Assembly: GCF_002160895.1 (NCBI RefSeq)
Contig: NZ_NFLL01000001.1
Location: forward strand, 310,001-374,000
Reading direction: 5' to 3'
DNA from: Faecalibacterium sp. An122
GTDB lineage: Bacteria; Bacillota; Clostridia; Oscillospirales; Ruminococcaceae
DNA: 64,000 nt
Positions 1-8,571 of the stretch are shown in pieces. The notes below the pieces were generated by a model that saw only the letters and a list, made by a program, of their open reading frames with translations, searched no databases and was not told the DNA's origin. Numbering within the stretch: position 1 is the first letter of the stretch; each line of letters opens with the position of its first letter. Both the position numbers and the translations under genes were made by a program.

Positions 1-451
1 AGGCGTTGCGGTTGTCGCCCATCAGGAACAATTCCCCTTCGGGCACGGTATAGGGAAACTCCACGTCATAGCCCAGGAAGGTGGGCTCGGCGATATAGTC
101 CTCCTGCAGCACTTCCCCGTTGACGGTCACGGTGCCGGAGGTATAGTCAATGGAGATGGTATCCCCGCCTTTGGCGATGACCCGCTTGACCAGGGGCTTG
201 CCATAGGAGGTATAGTCATCCACGATGACCACATCGCCCCGCTGGGGGGTATAGCCTGCCCCCCAGACCACCAGCTTGTCCCCGTCCCAAAGGGTCGGGT
301 TCATGGATGCGCCGTCCACCTGAATGATCCGGAAAAAGAAGGAGAACAGCAGCACCATGACCACCAGCGCAGAGATCAGCGCTTCATACCACTCAATCAC
401 ACCCTGCCCCGGCATCGATGCCGCCTCCGGTTCACGCTTTGCGTTTGTCAT
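1..451 (-). CDS. lepB: Signal peptidase I (C-terminal part outside window)
   Basis: Membrane-bound serine protease that removes signal peptides from exported proteins. About 150 residues are visible and the frame is still open at the window edge, so the gene is cut there. After a short cytoplasmic stretch one membrane segment lies at about residues 21-43. The nucleophile motif VDGASMNPT follows, with Ser49, and the general base is Lys89 in GKPLVKRVIAKGGD. The last visible residues, LFLMGDNRNA, are the conserved family box. The ATG at 451 was chosen because an ATG 4 bases upstream runs into a stop after seven codons. It lies downstream of rplS on the same strand, a common arrangement in Bacillota. 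Confidence 0.95.
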   Translation of the reverse strand, partial: MTNAKREPEAASMPGQGVIEWYEALISALVVMVLLFSFFFRIIQVDGASMNPTLWDGDKLVVWGAGYTPQRGDVVIVDDYTSYGKPLVKRVIAKGGDTISIDYTSGTVTVNGEVLQEDYIAEPTFLGYDVEFPYTVPEGELFLMGDNRNA

Positions 452-540
452 CCATTGCACCCCGCATTCCTTGACGTTTTCCCTGTTATTTTACCACACA
501 GCCTGCCCCGGTAAAAGAGGCAGGCTGTGAAAGGATAAAG

Positions 541-567
541 AAAAAAGGGACAACAAGTGTCCCTTTT
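541..567 (-). terminator. Terminator after rplS
   Basis: A 10-bp perfect stem (AAAAGGGACA at 543-552 with its complement at 558-567) and a 5-nt loop are followed on the minus strand by a run of T. A second perfect 10-bp hairpin lies at 498-528, between this site and lepB. It could be a further terminator or part of the lepB leader. Confidence 0.8.
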
Positions 568-602
568 CCCTTCGACCAGCCTGACAGGCAGACTGTGGAT
601 GA

Positions 603-944
603 TCAGATATCGCTCTTGACCTTGGCAGCTTTGCCGGTGCGGTTGCGCAGGTAGTACAGCTTTGCGCGGCGGACCTTACCCTTGCGGACAACGGTCACCT
701 TCTCAACGAAGGGGCTGTTGACGGGGAAGACACGCTCGATGCCCACGCCGTAAGCGACGCGGCGAACGGTAAAGGTCTCAGCGACGCCGCCGTGCTTCTT
801 GGCAATGACGGTGCCCTCGAAAGCCTGAATACGCTCACGCTCGCCTTCCTTGATGCGGACGTCCACACGAACGGTGTCGCCAACGTTGAACTGGGGGCGC
901 TCAGCCTTGATGCTGCCCTCGGAAATAATCTTCAGTGCGTCCAT
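603..944 (-). CDS. rplS: 50S ribosomal protein L19
   Basis: Component of the large ribosomal subunit at the interface with the small subunit; 113 residues, the usual length. Recognisable stretches are [29 protein letters not shown] and the end [19 protein letters not shown]. The start at 944 was chosen because GGAGG lies 8 bases upstream; a longer open frame to 980 has no such site. It has its own promoter and leader upstream and a terminator downstream, so lepB may be partly uncoupled from it. Confidence 0.97.
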   Translation of the reverse strand: MDALKIISEGSIKAERPQFNVGDTVRVDVRIKEGERERIQAFEGTVIAKKHGGVAETFTVRRVAYGVGIERVFPVNSPFVEKVTVVRKGKVRRAKLYYLRNRTGKAAKVKSDI

Positions 945-1095
945 TTGATGATCCTCCATTTGTTTTAGACGTTCATACACGGCACATCTGCCGTCAGAGG
1001 ACCGCCCGTTTAATGATTGCTTGTCATTAACCCCGCTGTGGTCTCAGCGGACACTAACGCCTAACTATGATAGCACAAACCCGCCGGGAAAGCAA
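945..1095 (-). promoter_or_regulatory. rplS promoter and structured leader
   Basis: On the minus strand TTGCTT (1090-1095) and TATCAT (1067-1072) are separated by exactly 17 bases, a good sigma-A type promoter. The untranslated leader of about 110 bases can form two hairpins: CCGCTG with CAGCGG, and ACGGCA with TGCCGT close to the ribosome binding site. L19 leaders that respond to the protein itself are known in Bacillota. Whether this is one needs a covariance-model comparison. Confidence 0.6.
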
Positions 1096-1150
1096 GCGTT
1101 TTCACCAAAAAACGGGCGAAAATTTTTCTGCCTTCCCTGCCCGGCTTTTT

Positions 1151-1819
1151 TCAGACGGCACCGGCCGTCTGACCGGCACAGAAGGGGGTCTTGTCGGCCT
1201 TAAGCAGGGCGGTGCGCAGGATGGATGCCTCCGCCGAGGACAGCCCAAACTGACTCTCCAGGAAGGCCGTCAGCAGGGCCGGATTCAGGTTCAGCTCCTG
1301 GGCGGCGGGCAGGCAGACATCGAACTCCACCCGCTCCCCTGCCGCACGGCAGGCAATGGACGGGACATAAGCCTTCAAATCCACCTGCTTGGACTTCTTT
1401 TTGCCCTTCTTCTCCACCGGAGCTGCCTCCAGAGCATTGTAGGCTTCCAGCTTGGACTGGGCCGCAGCGGGGTAGCTGATGGTGTAGCAGGCAAATGCGA
1501 TGGCGCTGGCCTTGTCCTGGACCGGTTCCACCTGATAGACATGGATGCCCGCCGGCATGATGGCGTTCAGCTTGTCCTGCCAGGCCCGGAAATCCGGGGC
1601 CTCCTCCTCGGTCTTGACGTCCACGCTCTCACACAGGCTCTCCTGCCCCAGAGACAGCGGACAGGTAAAGGTCATATAGATATGGGGATTGAAGCCCAGG
1701 GTGTGCCAGACCGGCAGGCCGCTGCGCTTGAGCACCCGCTGCATCACCCGCTGCATATCCAGCAGAGAGATGTACGAGGCTTCATTTCGTTTTTCAAACC
1801 AGATCCGAACTGTAATCAA
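1151..1819 (-). CDS. Radical SAM-linked DUF2344 (TIGR03936-type) protein
   Basis: 222-residue protein of the family that is normally encoded next to, or fused to, a large B12-binding radical SAM protein. Its function is unknown; a role in RNA modification is sometimes suggested only from the association. The N-terminus VRIWFEKRNEASYISLLD and the segment GFNPHIYMTFTCPLSLGQES are typical. The gene overlaps the end of the upstream radical SAM gene by 26 bases, which implies translational coupling. The segment 1,096-1,150 between it and the rplS promoter holds nothing recognisable. Confidence 0.8.
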   Translation of the reverse strand: MITVRIWFEKRNEASYISLLDMQRVMQRVLKRSGLPVWHTLGFNPHIYMTFTCPLSLGQESLCESVDVKTEEEAPDFRAWQDKLNAIMPAGIHVYQVEPVQDKASAIAFACYTISYPAAAQSKLEAYNALEAAPVEKKGKKKSKQVDLKAYVPSIACRAAGERVEFDVCLPAAQELNLNPALLTAFLESQFGLSSAEASILRTALLKADKTPFCAGQTAGAV

Positions 1820-3650
1820 AGCAGGGTCCTCCCAACAGACGGTTTGCGCCGCATCCGCCGCAGGCGCGGTTGCAGGGCGGGGTGGTCTGGGCAGCCAGTG
1901 CCCGCTTGTACTCCCGCACCAGGTATTCGTGGGTGATGCCGTAATCCATATGGGACCAGGGGGTCACCTCGTCCAGGCCGATGGCCCGGTTGCAGTAGAA
2001 ATGGGGATCGATGCCCAGGTCCTCAAAGACCTTCATCCAGGTGTCGTACTGGAAGCACTCCTCCCAGCCGTCGAAGTAGCAGCCGCGGCGGTAGGCCTCC
2101 ACCAGCGCCGGAGCCAGGCGGCGGTCGCCCTTGGCGAAAACGCCCTCCAGGAAGCTGGTCTTGCTGTCGTGGTAGTTGACCTTGATCTTCCGGCTGTGGA
2201 CGCTCTCCAGCAGATGCTTCTGCTTGGCCTGGAGGGTCTCAGCGGTGTCCATGGGGACAAACTGGAAGGGCGTATGGGGCTTGGGCACAAAGCAGGCACA
2301 GCTGACCGTCACCTGCACGCCCTTTCCCTTGGCGTGGTCCATGCTGTAGTAGAGGTCCACCACCTTCTGGGCGGTGTTGGCGATGCCCTCGATGTCCTCC
2401 ATGGTCTCGGTGGGCAGGCCCATCATGAAATACAGCTTGACCGAGGTGTACCCCGCCTCAAAGGCGATGCGGCAGGTCTTTTCGATCTCGTCCCAGGTGA
2501 CATTTTTGTTGATGACATCCCGCAGGCGCTGGGTGCCGGCTTCCGCCGCGAAGGTCAGGCCGCTCTTGCGGACCCGGGTGGTCTTTTCGATCAGGCTCTC
2601 GGAGAAGTTGTCCATCCGCAGCGAGGGCAAAGACAAGCTCACGTGCTCCTGGGGAGCCCAGCTGTTCAGGTCGTCCAGCAGTTCCTCCAGCTGGCTGTGG
2701 TCCGAGGTGGACAGGCTGGACAAGCTCAGCTCCTCATAGCCGGTGTTGGCGCACAGGTCCTGCGCTGCCTTGTTCAGCAGGCCGGCGTCCCGCTGGCGCA
2801 TGGGCCGGTACAGGAAACCCGCCTGGCAGAACCGGCAGCCGCGGACGCAGCCGCGCAGCACTTCGATGCTGGCCCGGTCCTGAATGGCTCCCACCATGGG
2901 CACCACAAAGTTGGTGGGCGGGGCAAAGTCGTTCATGTTCTGGATGATGGCCTTGGTCACCACCGCCGGGATGCCCGGCTCATTGGGGGTGATGGCCTTG
3001 ACCCGGCCGTCCTCGTAATAGGTCACATCATAGAAGGCAGGGATATACACGCCGGGGATTTTGGCAATCCGCAGCAGCAGCTCCTTTTTGGAGATGCCCT
3101 CCTTCTTGCCCTGCTCGATGGCGGCGCAGATGGCGGGCAGCTGACGCTCGCCCTCACCCAGCTGGATCACATCGAAGAAGGCCGCCACCGGCTCCGAGTT
3201 GCAGGTGCAGGGGCCGCCGGCCACGATCAGAGGCCATTTCTCATCCCGGTCGGCTGCATAGAGGGGAATCCCCGCCAGGTCCAGCATGGCCAGAATGTTG
3301 GTGTAGGACAGCTCATACTGGAGGGTAAAGCCCACCGCGTCGAATTCAGTGAGGGGGTCTTTGCTCTCCATGGTGTACAGGGGCAGACCCAGACGCTCCA
3401 TCTCGGCTTTCATGTCCAGCCAGGGCATGAAGGCCCGCTCACACCACCAGTTCTCGTGGGCGTTTAGGAGCTCATACAGGATCTTCTCCCCCAAAAAGGA
3501 CATACCCACCTCGTAGGTATCGGGGAAGCAGAAGGCAAAGCGGACGTCCACCTTGTCCTTTTCCTTGTAAACGCTGCCCGGCTCGCCGCCGGTATAACGG
3601 CCCGGCTTCTGCACATGGCTCAGCGCTTCTTTCAACTTTGGGTCAAACAT
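1794..3650 (-). CDS. TIGR03960-type B12-binding radical SAM protein
   Basis: 618-residue protein with an N-terminal cobalamin-binding-like region (about 1-190) and a radical SAM core. The iron-sulfur cysteines are C268, C272 and C275 in RGCVRGCRFCQAG. Its reaction is not known. The family is widespread in Clostridia and is found with the DUF2344 protein encoded immediately downstream here. The start at 3650 has GGAGG 6 bases upstream. The C-terminus ends in a cysteine-containing segment (CNRACGGCGANRL). The two genes form a self-contained operon with about 90 bases of AT-rich sequence upstream. Confidence 0.85.
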   Translation of the reverse strand: MFDPKLKEALSHVQKPGRYTGGEPGSVYKEKDKVDVRFAFCFPDTYEVGMSFLGEKILYELLNAHENWWCERAFMPWLDMKAEMERLGLPLYTMESKDPLTEFDAVGFTLQYELSYTNILAMLDLAGIPLYAADRDEKWPLIVAGGPCTCNSEPVAAFFDVIQLGEGERQLPAICAAIEQGKKEGISKKELLLRIAKIPGVYIPAFYDVTYYEDGRVKAITPNEPGIPAVVTKAIIQNMNDFAPPTNFVVPMVGAIQDRASIEVLRGCVRGCRFCQAGFLYRPMRQRDAGLLNKAAQDLCANTGYEELSLSSLSTSDHSQLEELLDDLNSWAPQEHVSLSLPSLRMDNFSESLIEKTTRVRKSGLTFAAEAGTQRLRDVINKNVTWDEIEKTCRIAFEAGYTSVKLYFMMGLPTETMEDIEGIANTAQKVVDLYYSMDHAKGKGVQVTVSCACFVPKPHTPFQFVPMDTAETLQAKQKHLLESVHSRKIKVNYHDSKTSFLEGVFAKGDRRLAPALVEAYRRGCYFDGWEECFQYDTWMKVFEDLGIDPHFYCNRAIGLDEVTPWSHMDYGITHEYLVREYKRALAAQTTPPCNRACGGCGANRLLGGPCFDYSSDLV

Positions 3651-3737
3651 TGGGTTCCTCCACTATCGGGTTTTATCCCGTTTTTATTTCCTTGGTTTTC
3701 TTATTGTACCCTATTTCGGGCCGGATTGCAATTTTTT

Positions 3738-4199
3738 TCATTTCCGATGGGCCAGAGCGGCGGCCATCTGCGCGCCGTCCAGGGGCGGCACCGGCAACAG
3801 GTTGAACAGACCCGTCAGGACATTGGCCGCCCAGAAGGCCGCATCCCACACCGTGAACTGCTGGCACAGCCGCAGATACCACGCCGCCGCCAGCAGCGCA
3901 TTGGTCCCCGGCCCGGCGGCCGCCAGCCCGAACCTCTGCCACGGTTTCATGGCGAGGCCGCGGGTCTGCATACAGAACCCCGTCATGGTCACCTCGATGA
4001 CCGGCAGGCGTCGGAACAGCAGGCAGAACACCAAAATATGCCCGCACTCGTGCAGACAGGCGGCCAGCAGGCCGATGCGCAGAAACTGGCTGCTGTCAAA
4101 GTAGAGCAGCAGATACAGCAGGCTGCAGGTAAAGAAGGGATCCCGGAAAACCACCGGCCCCACCTGCACCCGCCGCGGAAAAACCGCCCCCCGCCTCAT
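3738..4199 (-). CDS. Site-2 protease family (M50) membrane peptidase, SpoIVFB-like
   Basis: 153-residue polytopic membrane protein. The zinc motif HExxH is present as HECGH (H50, E51, H54) inside a hydrophobic segment. The third zinc ligand motif is seen near the end as NLLPVPPLDG (Asp141). It is short compared with SpoIVFB (about 290 residues) because the C-terminal CBS part is missing. Its ATG overlaps the stop of the upstream M23 gene (ATGA), so the two are translated together. SpoIVFA (an M23-like protein) and SpoIVFB (M50) are encoded as such a pair in spore formers. The likeness is structural, and the substrate here is unknown. Confidence 0.75.
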   Translation of the reverse strand: MRRGAVFPRRVQVGPVVFRDPFFTCSLLYLLLYFDSSQFLRIGLLAACLHECGHILVFCLLFRRLPVIEVTMTGFCMQTRGLAMKPWQRFGLAAAGPGTNALLAAAWYLRLCQQFTVWDAAFWAANVLTGLFNLLPVPPLDGAQMAAALAHRK

Positions 4200-4810
4200 A
4201 CGGCGTCCTCCAGGCCCAGCAGGGCCGACGGATCATAGCGGACCGCCCGATACAGCAATTCAAAATGCAGGTGGGGTCCAGTGGCCCGCCCGGTCTGCCC
4301 CGCTGTGCCCAGAATCTCCTCTGCCCTGACCACCTGGCCGGGCCGGGCGTAGAGGTATTGGAGATGGGCATAGAGGGTCTCGGTGCCGTCGGAATGGGTC
4401 AGGCGGATGTAATTGCCATAGCTGGCGCTCCGCCCGGCGGCAAAGACCACCCCGTCCATGGCAGCCAGAACCGGCGTGCCCTCAGCACAGGCCAGATCCA
4501 CCCCCTGGTGGAAATCCTCCTGTTCCTCATCAAACGGGTCCACACGCCAGCCATACCCCGACGAGACATACCAGCCGCTTGTCCCCAGAGGAAAGACAAA
4601 GTCCTGGTCCGGAACCCGGCTTTTCAGGCTGCAGCCCGCCGGGGCCTCCTCCCGGGCACAGGCCCGCAGGGCGGCCGCCGCGGCACAACACAGGAGCAGC
4701 CCGCACAAAAGAGCTGTCAGGCGGCCTTTTCTCCGCCCGGCAGCCCTTCGACGGGCTGTCCATGAAAATCTGGTTCGATTCTTTTTTCGCTGCATCCGCC
4801 TTGCCTGCAC
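4196..4810 (-). CDS. M23 (LytM) family metallopeptidase, SpoIVFA-like position
   Basis: 204 residues: a basic N-terminus, one membrane segment (about 31-48) and an extracytoplasmic LytM domain. The zinc-site residues H101 and D105 (HQGVD) and the HLH motif (H180, H182) are all present, so it could be an active cell-wall endopeptidase. In B. subtilis SpoIVFA the zinc site is lost. The GTG at 4810 was chosen because GGGGG lies 7 bases upstream; an in-frame ATG 15 bases later is an alternative. It is coupled by a 4-base overlap to the M50 protease. Confidence 0.8.
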   Translation of the reverse strand: MQARRMQRKKNRTRFSWTARRRAAGRRKGRLTALLCGLLLCCAAAAALRACAREEAPAGCSLKSRVPDQDFVFPLGTSGWYVSSGYGWRVDPFDEEQEDFHQGVDLACAEGTPVLAAMDGVVFAAGRSASYGNYIRLTHSDGTETLYAHLQYLYARPGQVVRAEEILGTAGQTGRATGPHLHFELLYRAVRYDPSALLGLEDAV

Positions 4811-4871
4811 CCCAACGCCCCCTTTTCATCTGGGGCTATTGTATGCAGGGACAGGCAGGTGCATGCCAAAA

Positions 4872-7298
4872 TTACTGGTTCTTATTGCCAAAGAGGGCTT
4901 TCCGCAGACGGGAGAACAGACCCTCCTGGGGCTGCTCCTTCACCACCACAATGGTCTCAGCGGGCTTGGACGGCTCCACCGGGGTGGGAGCTTCCATCAC
5001 GCAGGGAGCCGGCTCAGCCACAGGCTGGACGGCGGGTGCGGGACGGACCGGCTCTGCAGCCGTTGCAGCGGGCGCTGCAGGCGCGGCAGGCGCAGCGGGC
5101 TCTGCCGAGGTCACCGGAACAACAAGCTGGGGAGCAGGCTCCTGAACGGGCACCTCTGCTGCCACCGGTTCGGCCACTGCGGCCGGCTCCGCCGGGGTGT
5201 GCACATTCGAGTGGACATAGCGGCCGCCGGTCCAGTCATCCCGCAGCAGCTCGTACATCCCCATCTGGCTGTTGACCAGGGGCTCGCCGGGGGCATGCTT
5301 GACCTTCTGATAGCTGCCATCGGGCTGCATCTCCCGGGCGTTCACGTTGTCGGCCAGCTGCATCTCCAGGATGTCGGACAGCTTCTTGACCAGCACCGGG
5401 TCCTTGATCCGGACGCCCACTTCCACGCGGCACTCGGTATTCCGGGTCAGGAAGTCGCCCGAAGCGATATACACCCGGGTCTCCCGGCCATCAAAGAAGC
5501 TGTAAATCCGGGCGTGTTCCAGATAGCGGCCCACAATGCTGCGGATATGCAGATTCTCGGTCTTGCCCGGCACACCGGCGCGGACGCAGCAGATGCCGCG
5601 GACAATCATATCGATGCGGACGCCGGCACAGCTGGCCTCCTCCAGCTTGAGGATGATATCCCGGTCGCTGATGGAGTTGTTTTTCAGGATCATGGACGCG
5701 GGGCGGCCCAGACGTGCCGCCTCGATGACCCGGTCCATCTCATCCAGCAGGACGCTCTTGAACCGCAGCGGAGCCACCAGCATCTGATCGGTCTCCTCGG
5801 TCAGCTTCTGAACTGCCAGGTTCTGGAAGACACCTGCCGCCTCCTCGCCGATATCGGGGTCGGAGGTGATGAAGGAGAGGTCGGTGTACAGCTCACTGGT
5901 CTTTTCGTTGTAGTTGCCGGTGCCGATCTGGGTGATGTAGGAGTAGCCGTCGGCGTTCTTCCGGGTAATCAGAGTCAGTTTGGAGTGGACCTTATAGTCC
6001 TCGAAGCCGTACACCACCGTGCATCCGGCCTCTTCCAGCTGCTTGGACCAGTCGATGTTGTTCTGCTCGTCAAAGCGGGCCCGCAGTTCCACCAGGGCCA
6101 CCACTTCCTTGCCGTTCTCGGCGGCGTCCATCAGAGCCTGCACAATCTGGGACTCCCGCGCCATACGGTAAAGGGTCATCTTGATGGAAATGACCTCGGG
6201 GTCCCGGGCGGCCTTCTTCAGCATGGCGATGAAGGGACGGATGGACTGGTACGGATAATAGAGCAGCACATCCCGCTTCTGCACCTCATTGGTCAGGCTG
6301 TAGTTGAGGGGCGGCAGCATGGGACGGGCCGGCGAATAGAACAACTCAGCGTGGCCGTCGTTCTCCATCCGGGCATCCAGCTTATAGAAAAAGCTCAGGT
6401 CCAGCGGGCTCTTCTGGTCAAAGACCCGGCGGTGATTCAGCTCCAGACGGGTGCAGAGCATCTTGACGATCTCGGGCGCCGGAGCCGGGGTCACCTGCAG
6501 GCGGACCGCCGCCAGCTTGCGGCGGCGCTTGAGCAGCTCGGTCATGATCTCGCGGTAGTCGATATCATGATCCATCATGCCCTCTTTGACGTCGATGTCG
6601 GCGTTGCGGGTCACACGGAACAGGCATTTTTCCAGGATAGTCTCCTTGGCAAACACCATGCTGACGTAGTGATAGACCATTTCCTCGGTGAGGGCGAACA
6701 GGGTCTCCCCGTCCCGCTTCAGGAAGCACAGGCGTTCCATCTGGCTGGAAATGGGGATGATGCCCAGGCTCACATCCCCTTCCTTCTTGTCCTTCAGCAG
6801 CACGCCCAGGTAGATTTCCTTGTTGCGCAGGAACGGGAAGGGATGGCGGTTGTCCACAATCTGGGGGCTCAGGATGGGGAACAGCTCATTCTGGAAATAT
6901 TTCTTCCAGAACCGCTCCTCTTCCTTGGTGATCTTATCAAAGTTAACCTTCCGGTAGCCGTGCTCGGCCAGGGCTTCCAGCGCCTTGTGATAGTACTTGT
7001 CGCAGTCCATCTGCAGCTCCGCCGTCTTGGGCATGATGGCGTTCAGCTGCTCCTCGGGGGTCATGTTGGTCTTGTTCTCGGGCTTTTCCTTCTTGCCCTT
7101 GAGGTTGGCCCGCTCCTGCAGCGAGCCCACACGAACCATGAAAAATTCGTCCAGGTTGGACCCGTAAATGGCCAGGAACTTGAGCTGTTCGGCCAAAGGA
7201 ACGTTTTTGTCCTTGCCCAGCACTAGAACCCGCTGGTTAAAATCCAGCCAGCTCAATTCCCGGTTGATAAAAATGCTTTCTTCCTTCATTGTCCTCAT
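4872..7298 (-). CDS. ppk1: Polyphosphate kinase 1 with Ala/Pro-rich tail
   Basis: Transfers the gamma-phosphate of ATP to inorganic polyphosphate. The N-terminal domain begins INRELSWLDFNQRVL, and the autophosphorylated histidine is in EDYKVHSKL (about H438). The catalytic body ends near residue 700. An additional tail of about 100 residues follows, made mostly of Ala, Pro, Val and Glu, and it finishes with an amphipathic segment GLFSRLRKALFGNKNQ. Typical PPK1 is about 690-720 residues. An in-frame ATG 9 bases downstream of 7298 (at 7289) is an equally good start. The gene is closely followed upstream on the same strand by the ComEA-like gene (19-base gap). Confidence 0.95.
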   Translation of the reverse strand: MRTMKEESIFINRELSWLDFNQRVLVLGKDKNVPLAEQLKFLAIYGSNLDEFFMVRVGSLQERANLKGKKEKPENKTNMTPEEQLNAIMPKTAELQMDCDKYYHKALEALAEHGYRKVNFDKITKEEERFWKKYFQNELFPILSPQIVDNRHPFPFLRNKEIYLGVLLKDKKEGDVSLGIIPISSQMERLCFLKRDGETLFALTEEMVYHYVSMVFAKETILEKCLFRVTRNADIDVKEGMMDHDIDYREIMTELLKRRRKLAAVRLQVTPAPAPEIVKMLCTRLELNHRRVFDQKSPLDLSFFYKLDARMENDGHAELFYSPARPMLPPLNYSLTNEVQKRDVLLYYPYQSIRPFIAMLKKAARDPEVISIKMTLYRMARESQIVQALMDAAENGKEVVALVELRARFDEQNNIDWSKQLEEAGCTVVYGFEDYKVHSKLTLITRKNADGYSYITQIGTGNYNEKTSELYTDLSFITSDPDIGEEAAGVFQNLAVQKLTEETDQMLVAPLRFKSVLLDEMDRVIEAARLGRPASMILKNNSISDRDIILKLEEASCAGVRIDMIVRGICCVRAGVPGKTENLHIRSIVGRYLEHARIYSFFDGRETRVYIASGDFLTRNTECRVEVGVRIKDPVLVKKLSDILEMQLADNVNAREMQPDGSYQKVKHAPGEPLVNSQMGMYELLRDDWTGGRYVHSNVHTPAEPAAVAEPVAAEVPVQEPAPQLVVPVTSAEPAAPAAPAAPAATAAEPVRPAPAVQPVAEPAPCVMEAPTPVEPSKPAETIVVVKEQPQEGLFSRLRKALFGNKNQ

Positions 7299-7317
7299 TC
7301 CCCTTTTGTCCGGCCTG

Positions 7318-7671
7318 TCAGCTCACATAGGCGATCCGCGTCCAGTTCCGGATGGTGTTTTGGGTAATTCCGCTTACCCGTGTTACGTCCTCGACCCGCT
7401 CATATGGGCCGTTGGCGGCGCGGTCGTCGAGGATGGCCTGCGCTTTCTTTTCCCCAATGCCAGGCAGAGTACACAGTGCTTCCAGGCCGGCGGTGTTCAG
7501 ATCCACCTGCGCGGCATCCAGCAGCGTATCCGCCGCATACGTGTTCCCATCCTCCTCCGCAGGGCGCAGAGGTGCTGCATCCAGAAAGGCCAGCCCCAAA
7601 ATGAGCGCTGACGCCGCAAGCGATACAGCCAGAAAGACAATTTCCTGTCTGGTCACACGTTTCCTTTTCAT
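7318..7671 (-). CDS. ComEA-like helix-hairpin-helix protein
   Basis: 117 residues: a membrane anchor at about 11-30, a short linker, then a helix-hairpin-helix domain that starts VDLNTAGLEALCTLPGIGEKKAQAIL. This is the layout of ComEA, the surface DNA receptor of natural transformation, but shorter because the usual SLBB segment between anchor and HhH is missing. No comEB or comEC is visible nearby. It could be a DNA-binding membrane protein outside competence. Family assignment is firm, role is not. Confidence 0.8.
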   Translation of the reverse strand: MKRKRVTRQEIVFLAVSLAASALILGLAFLDAAPLRPAEEDGNTYAADTLLDAAQVDLNTAGLEALCTLPGIGEKKAQAILDDRAANGPYERVEDVTRVSGITQNTIRNWTRIAYVS

Positions 7672-7687
7672 TGTACTGTATCCTCTC

Positions 7688-7720
7688 CAAAAAAGAAAGC
7701 CCTCCGCACGAAGTACGGAG
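7688..7720 (-). terminator. Terminator after the HAD-like gene
   Basis: On the minus strand CTCCGTAC, a short loop and GTGCGGAG form a stem (7702-7720), followed by a T-rich stretch running to 7688. It separates the rluD/HAD group from comEA and ppk1. Confidence 0.65.
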
Positions 7721-7737
7721 AACTTTTTACAGGAATT

Positions 7738-8571
7738 TTACCTCTGCCCCTCGCTGCTCCGCACCAGTTGGTAGAGATATTCTGCGGCGGCACCCTCAGC
7801 GGCGCGGCAATAGGTGATCTGCCCTGCCGCCAGACGGACTTCCGCCGGCGCATCAAAGGCCGCTGCACTCTGGCCCGCCAGACGCATCAGGTCCACCATG
7901 GGCCCGCTGCCCGCCAGGACGGTGATATTTTCCGGGGAAAGCCGGGCGGAAGCGCACACTGCGCTGAAGGCTGCCCCCACGCTCATGGCGTCGGGGGTCA
8001 GGGCCAGGCAGTCGATGGCCAGCCGTTCCTGGCGGACCGGCACGCCGGCCTCCTCCACGGCCTTCTCAAAGGCCTGCAGGGTCGGGATGACCTTGGCGTC
8101 CTGATACAGCAGAATCCGCAGCACATCGGCGCTGTTCACCCCGCCCGGTGTGGTGAGCAGATACGGGGTCCACTCCCGGCGGAGATGGCGTTCCAGCGCA
8201 TGACTCATCCGGCAGACCCGGGTGACGCCGTCCTTCATTTGGAGGGCCACGCCGACGCCGGGCACCGAGGGCAGCTGGGAGAGAAACGCATCCCCCAGCA
8301 TTTCGAAGCTGCTCATGGCCTGGCCGGTGCCTGCGGCAAAGCTGTACACCAGGGTGCCGCCGCACAGCATCGTAGGCGCCGCCAGAGACACGCTGCCCAG
8401 AATGGTGCGGACCGCCTTGGGGGTCTTTTGGGAGAACACGGTCAGGCGGCCGCCCCGGGCCGTGAACAGCTGCAGGACATCCCGCAGCACCTGGGTCAGG
8501 TTGCCGTCCGGCCCCAGCATCAGGGCGTCCAGGTCACAGAGGACCAGCGTGGATTCCAGCGGCTGTCTCAT
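7738..8571 (-). CDS. Cof-like HAD superfamily protein, catalytic motifs degenerate
   Basis: 277 residues with the overall layout of Cof-type HAD phosphatases. Motif I is LCDLDALML instead of DxDGT. The conserved Lys of motif III is not seen around SVGAAF. Motif IV reads AGSGPMVDLM where GDxxND is expected. The first Asp pair of motif I is kept but the rest of the active site looks lost, so this may be a non-catalytic or altered family member. Its ATG overlaps the rluD stop (ATGA), so it is co-translated with the pseudouridine synthase. A good GGAGG site lies just upstream. Confidence 0.65.
   Translation of the reverse strand: MRQPLESTLVLCDLDALMLGPDGNLTQVLRDVLQLFTARGGRLTVFSQKTPKAVRTILGSVSLAAPTMLCGGTLVYSFAAGTGQAMSSFEMLGDAFLSQLPSVPGVGVALQMKDGVTRVCRMSHALERHLRREWTPYLLTTPGGVNSADVLRILLYQDAKVIPTLQAFEKAVEEAGVPVRQERLAIDCLALTPDAMSVGAAFSAVCASARLSPENITVLAGSGPMVDLMRLAGQSAAAFDAPAEVRLAAGQITYCRAAEGAAAEYLYQLVRSSEGQR

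Noticed and set aside
1067-3467. Long plus-strand open frames opposite the radical SAM genes
   Set aside because: They mirror the codon structure of the minus-strand genes, lack ribosome binding sites and encode Gly/Leu/Val/His-rich sequence typical of antisense frames in GC-rich DNA. The same applies to the long plus-strand frames opposite ppk1, ileS, mutL and mutS.
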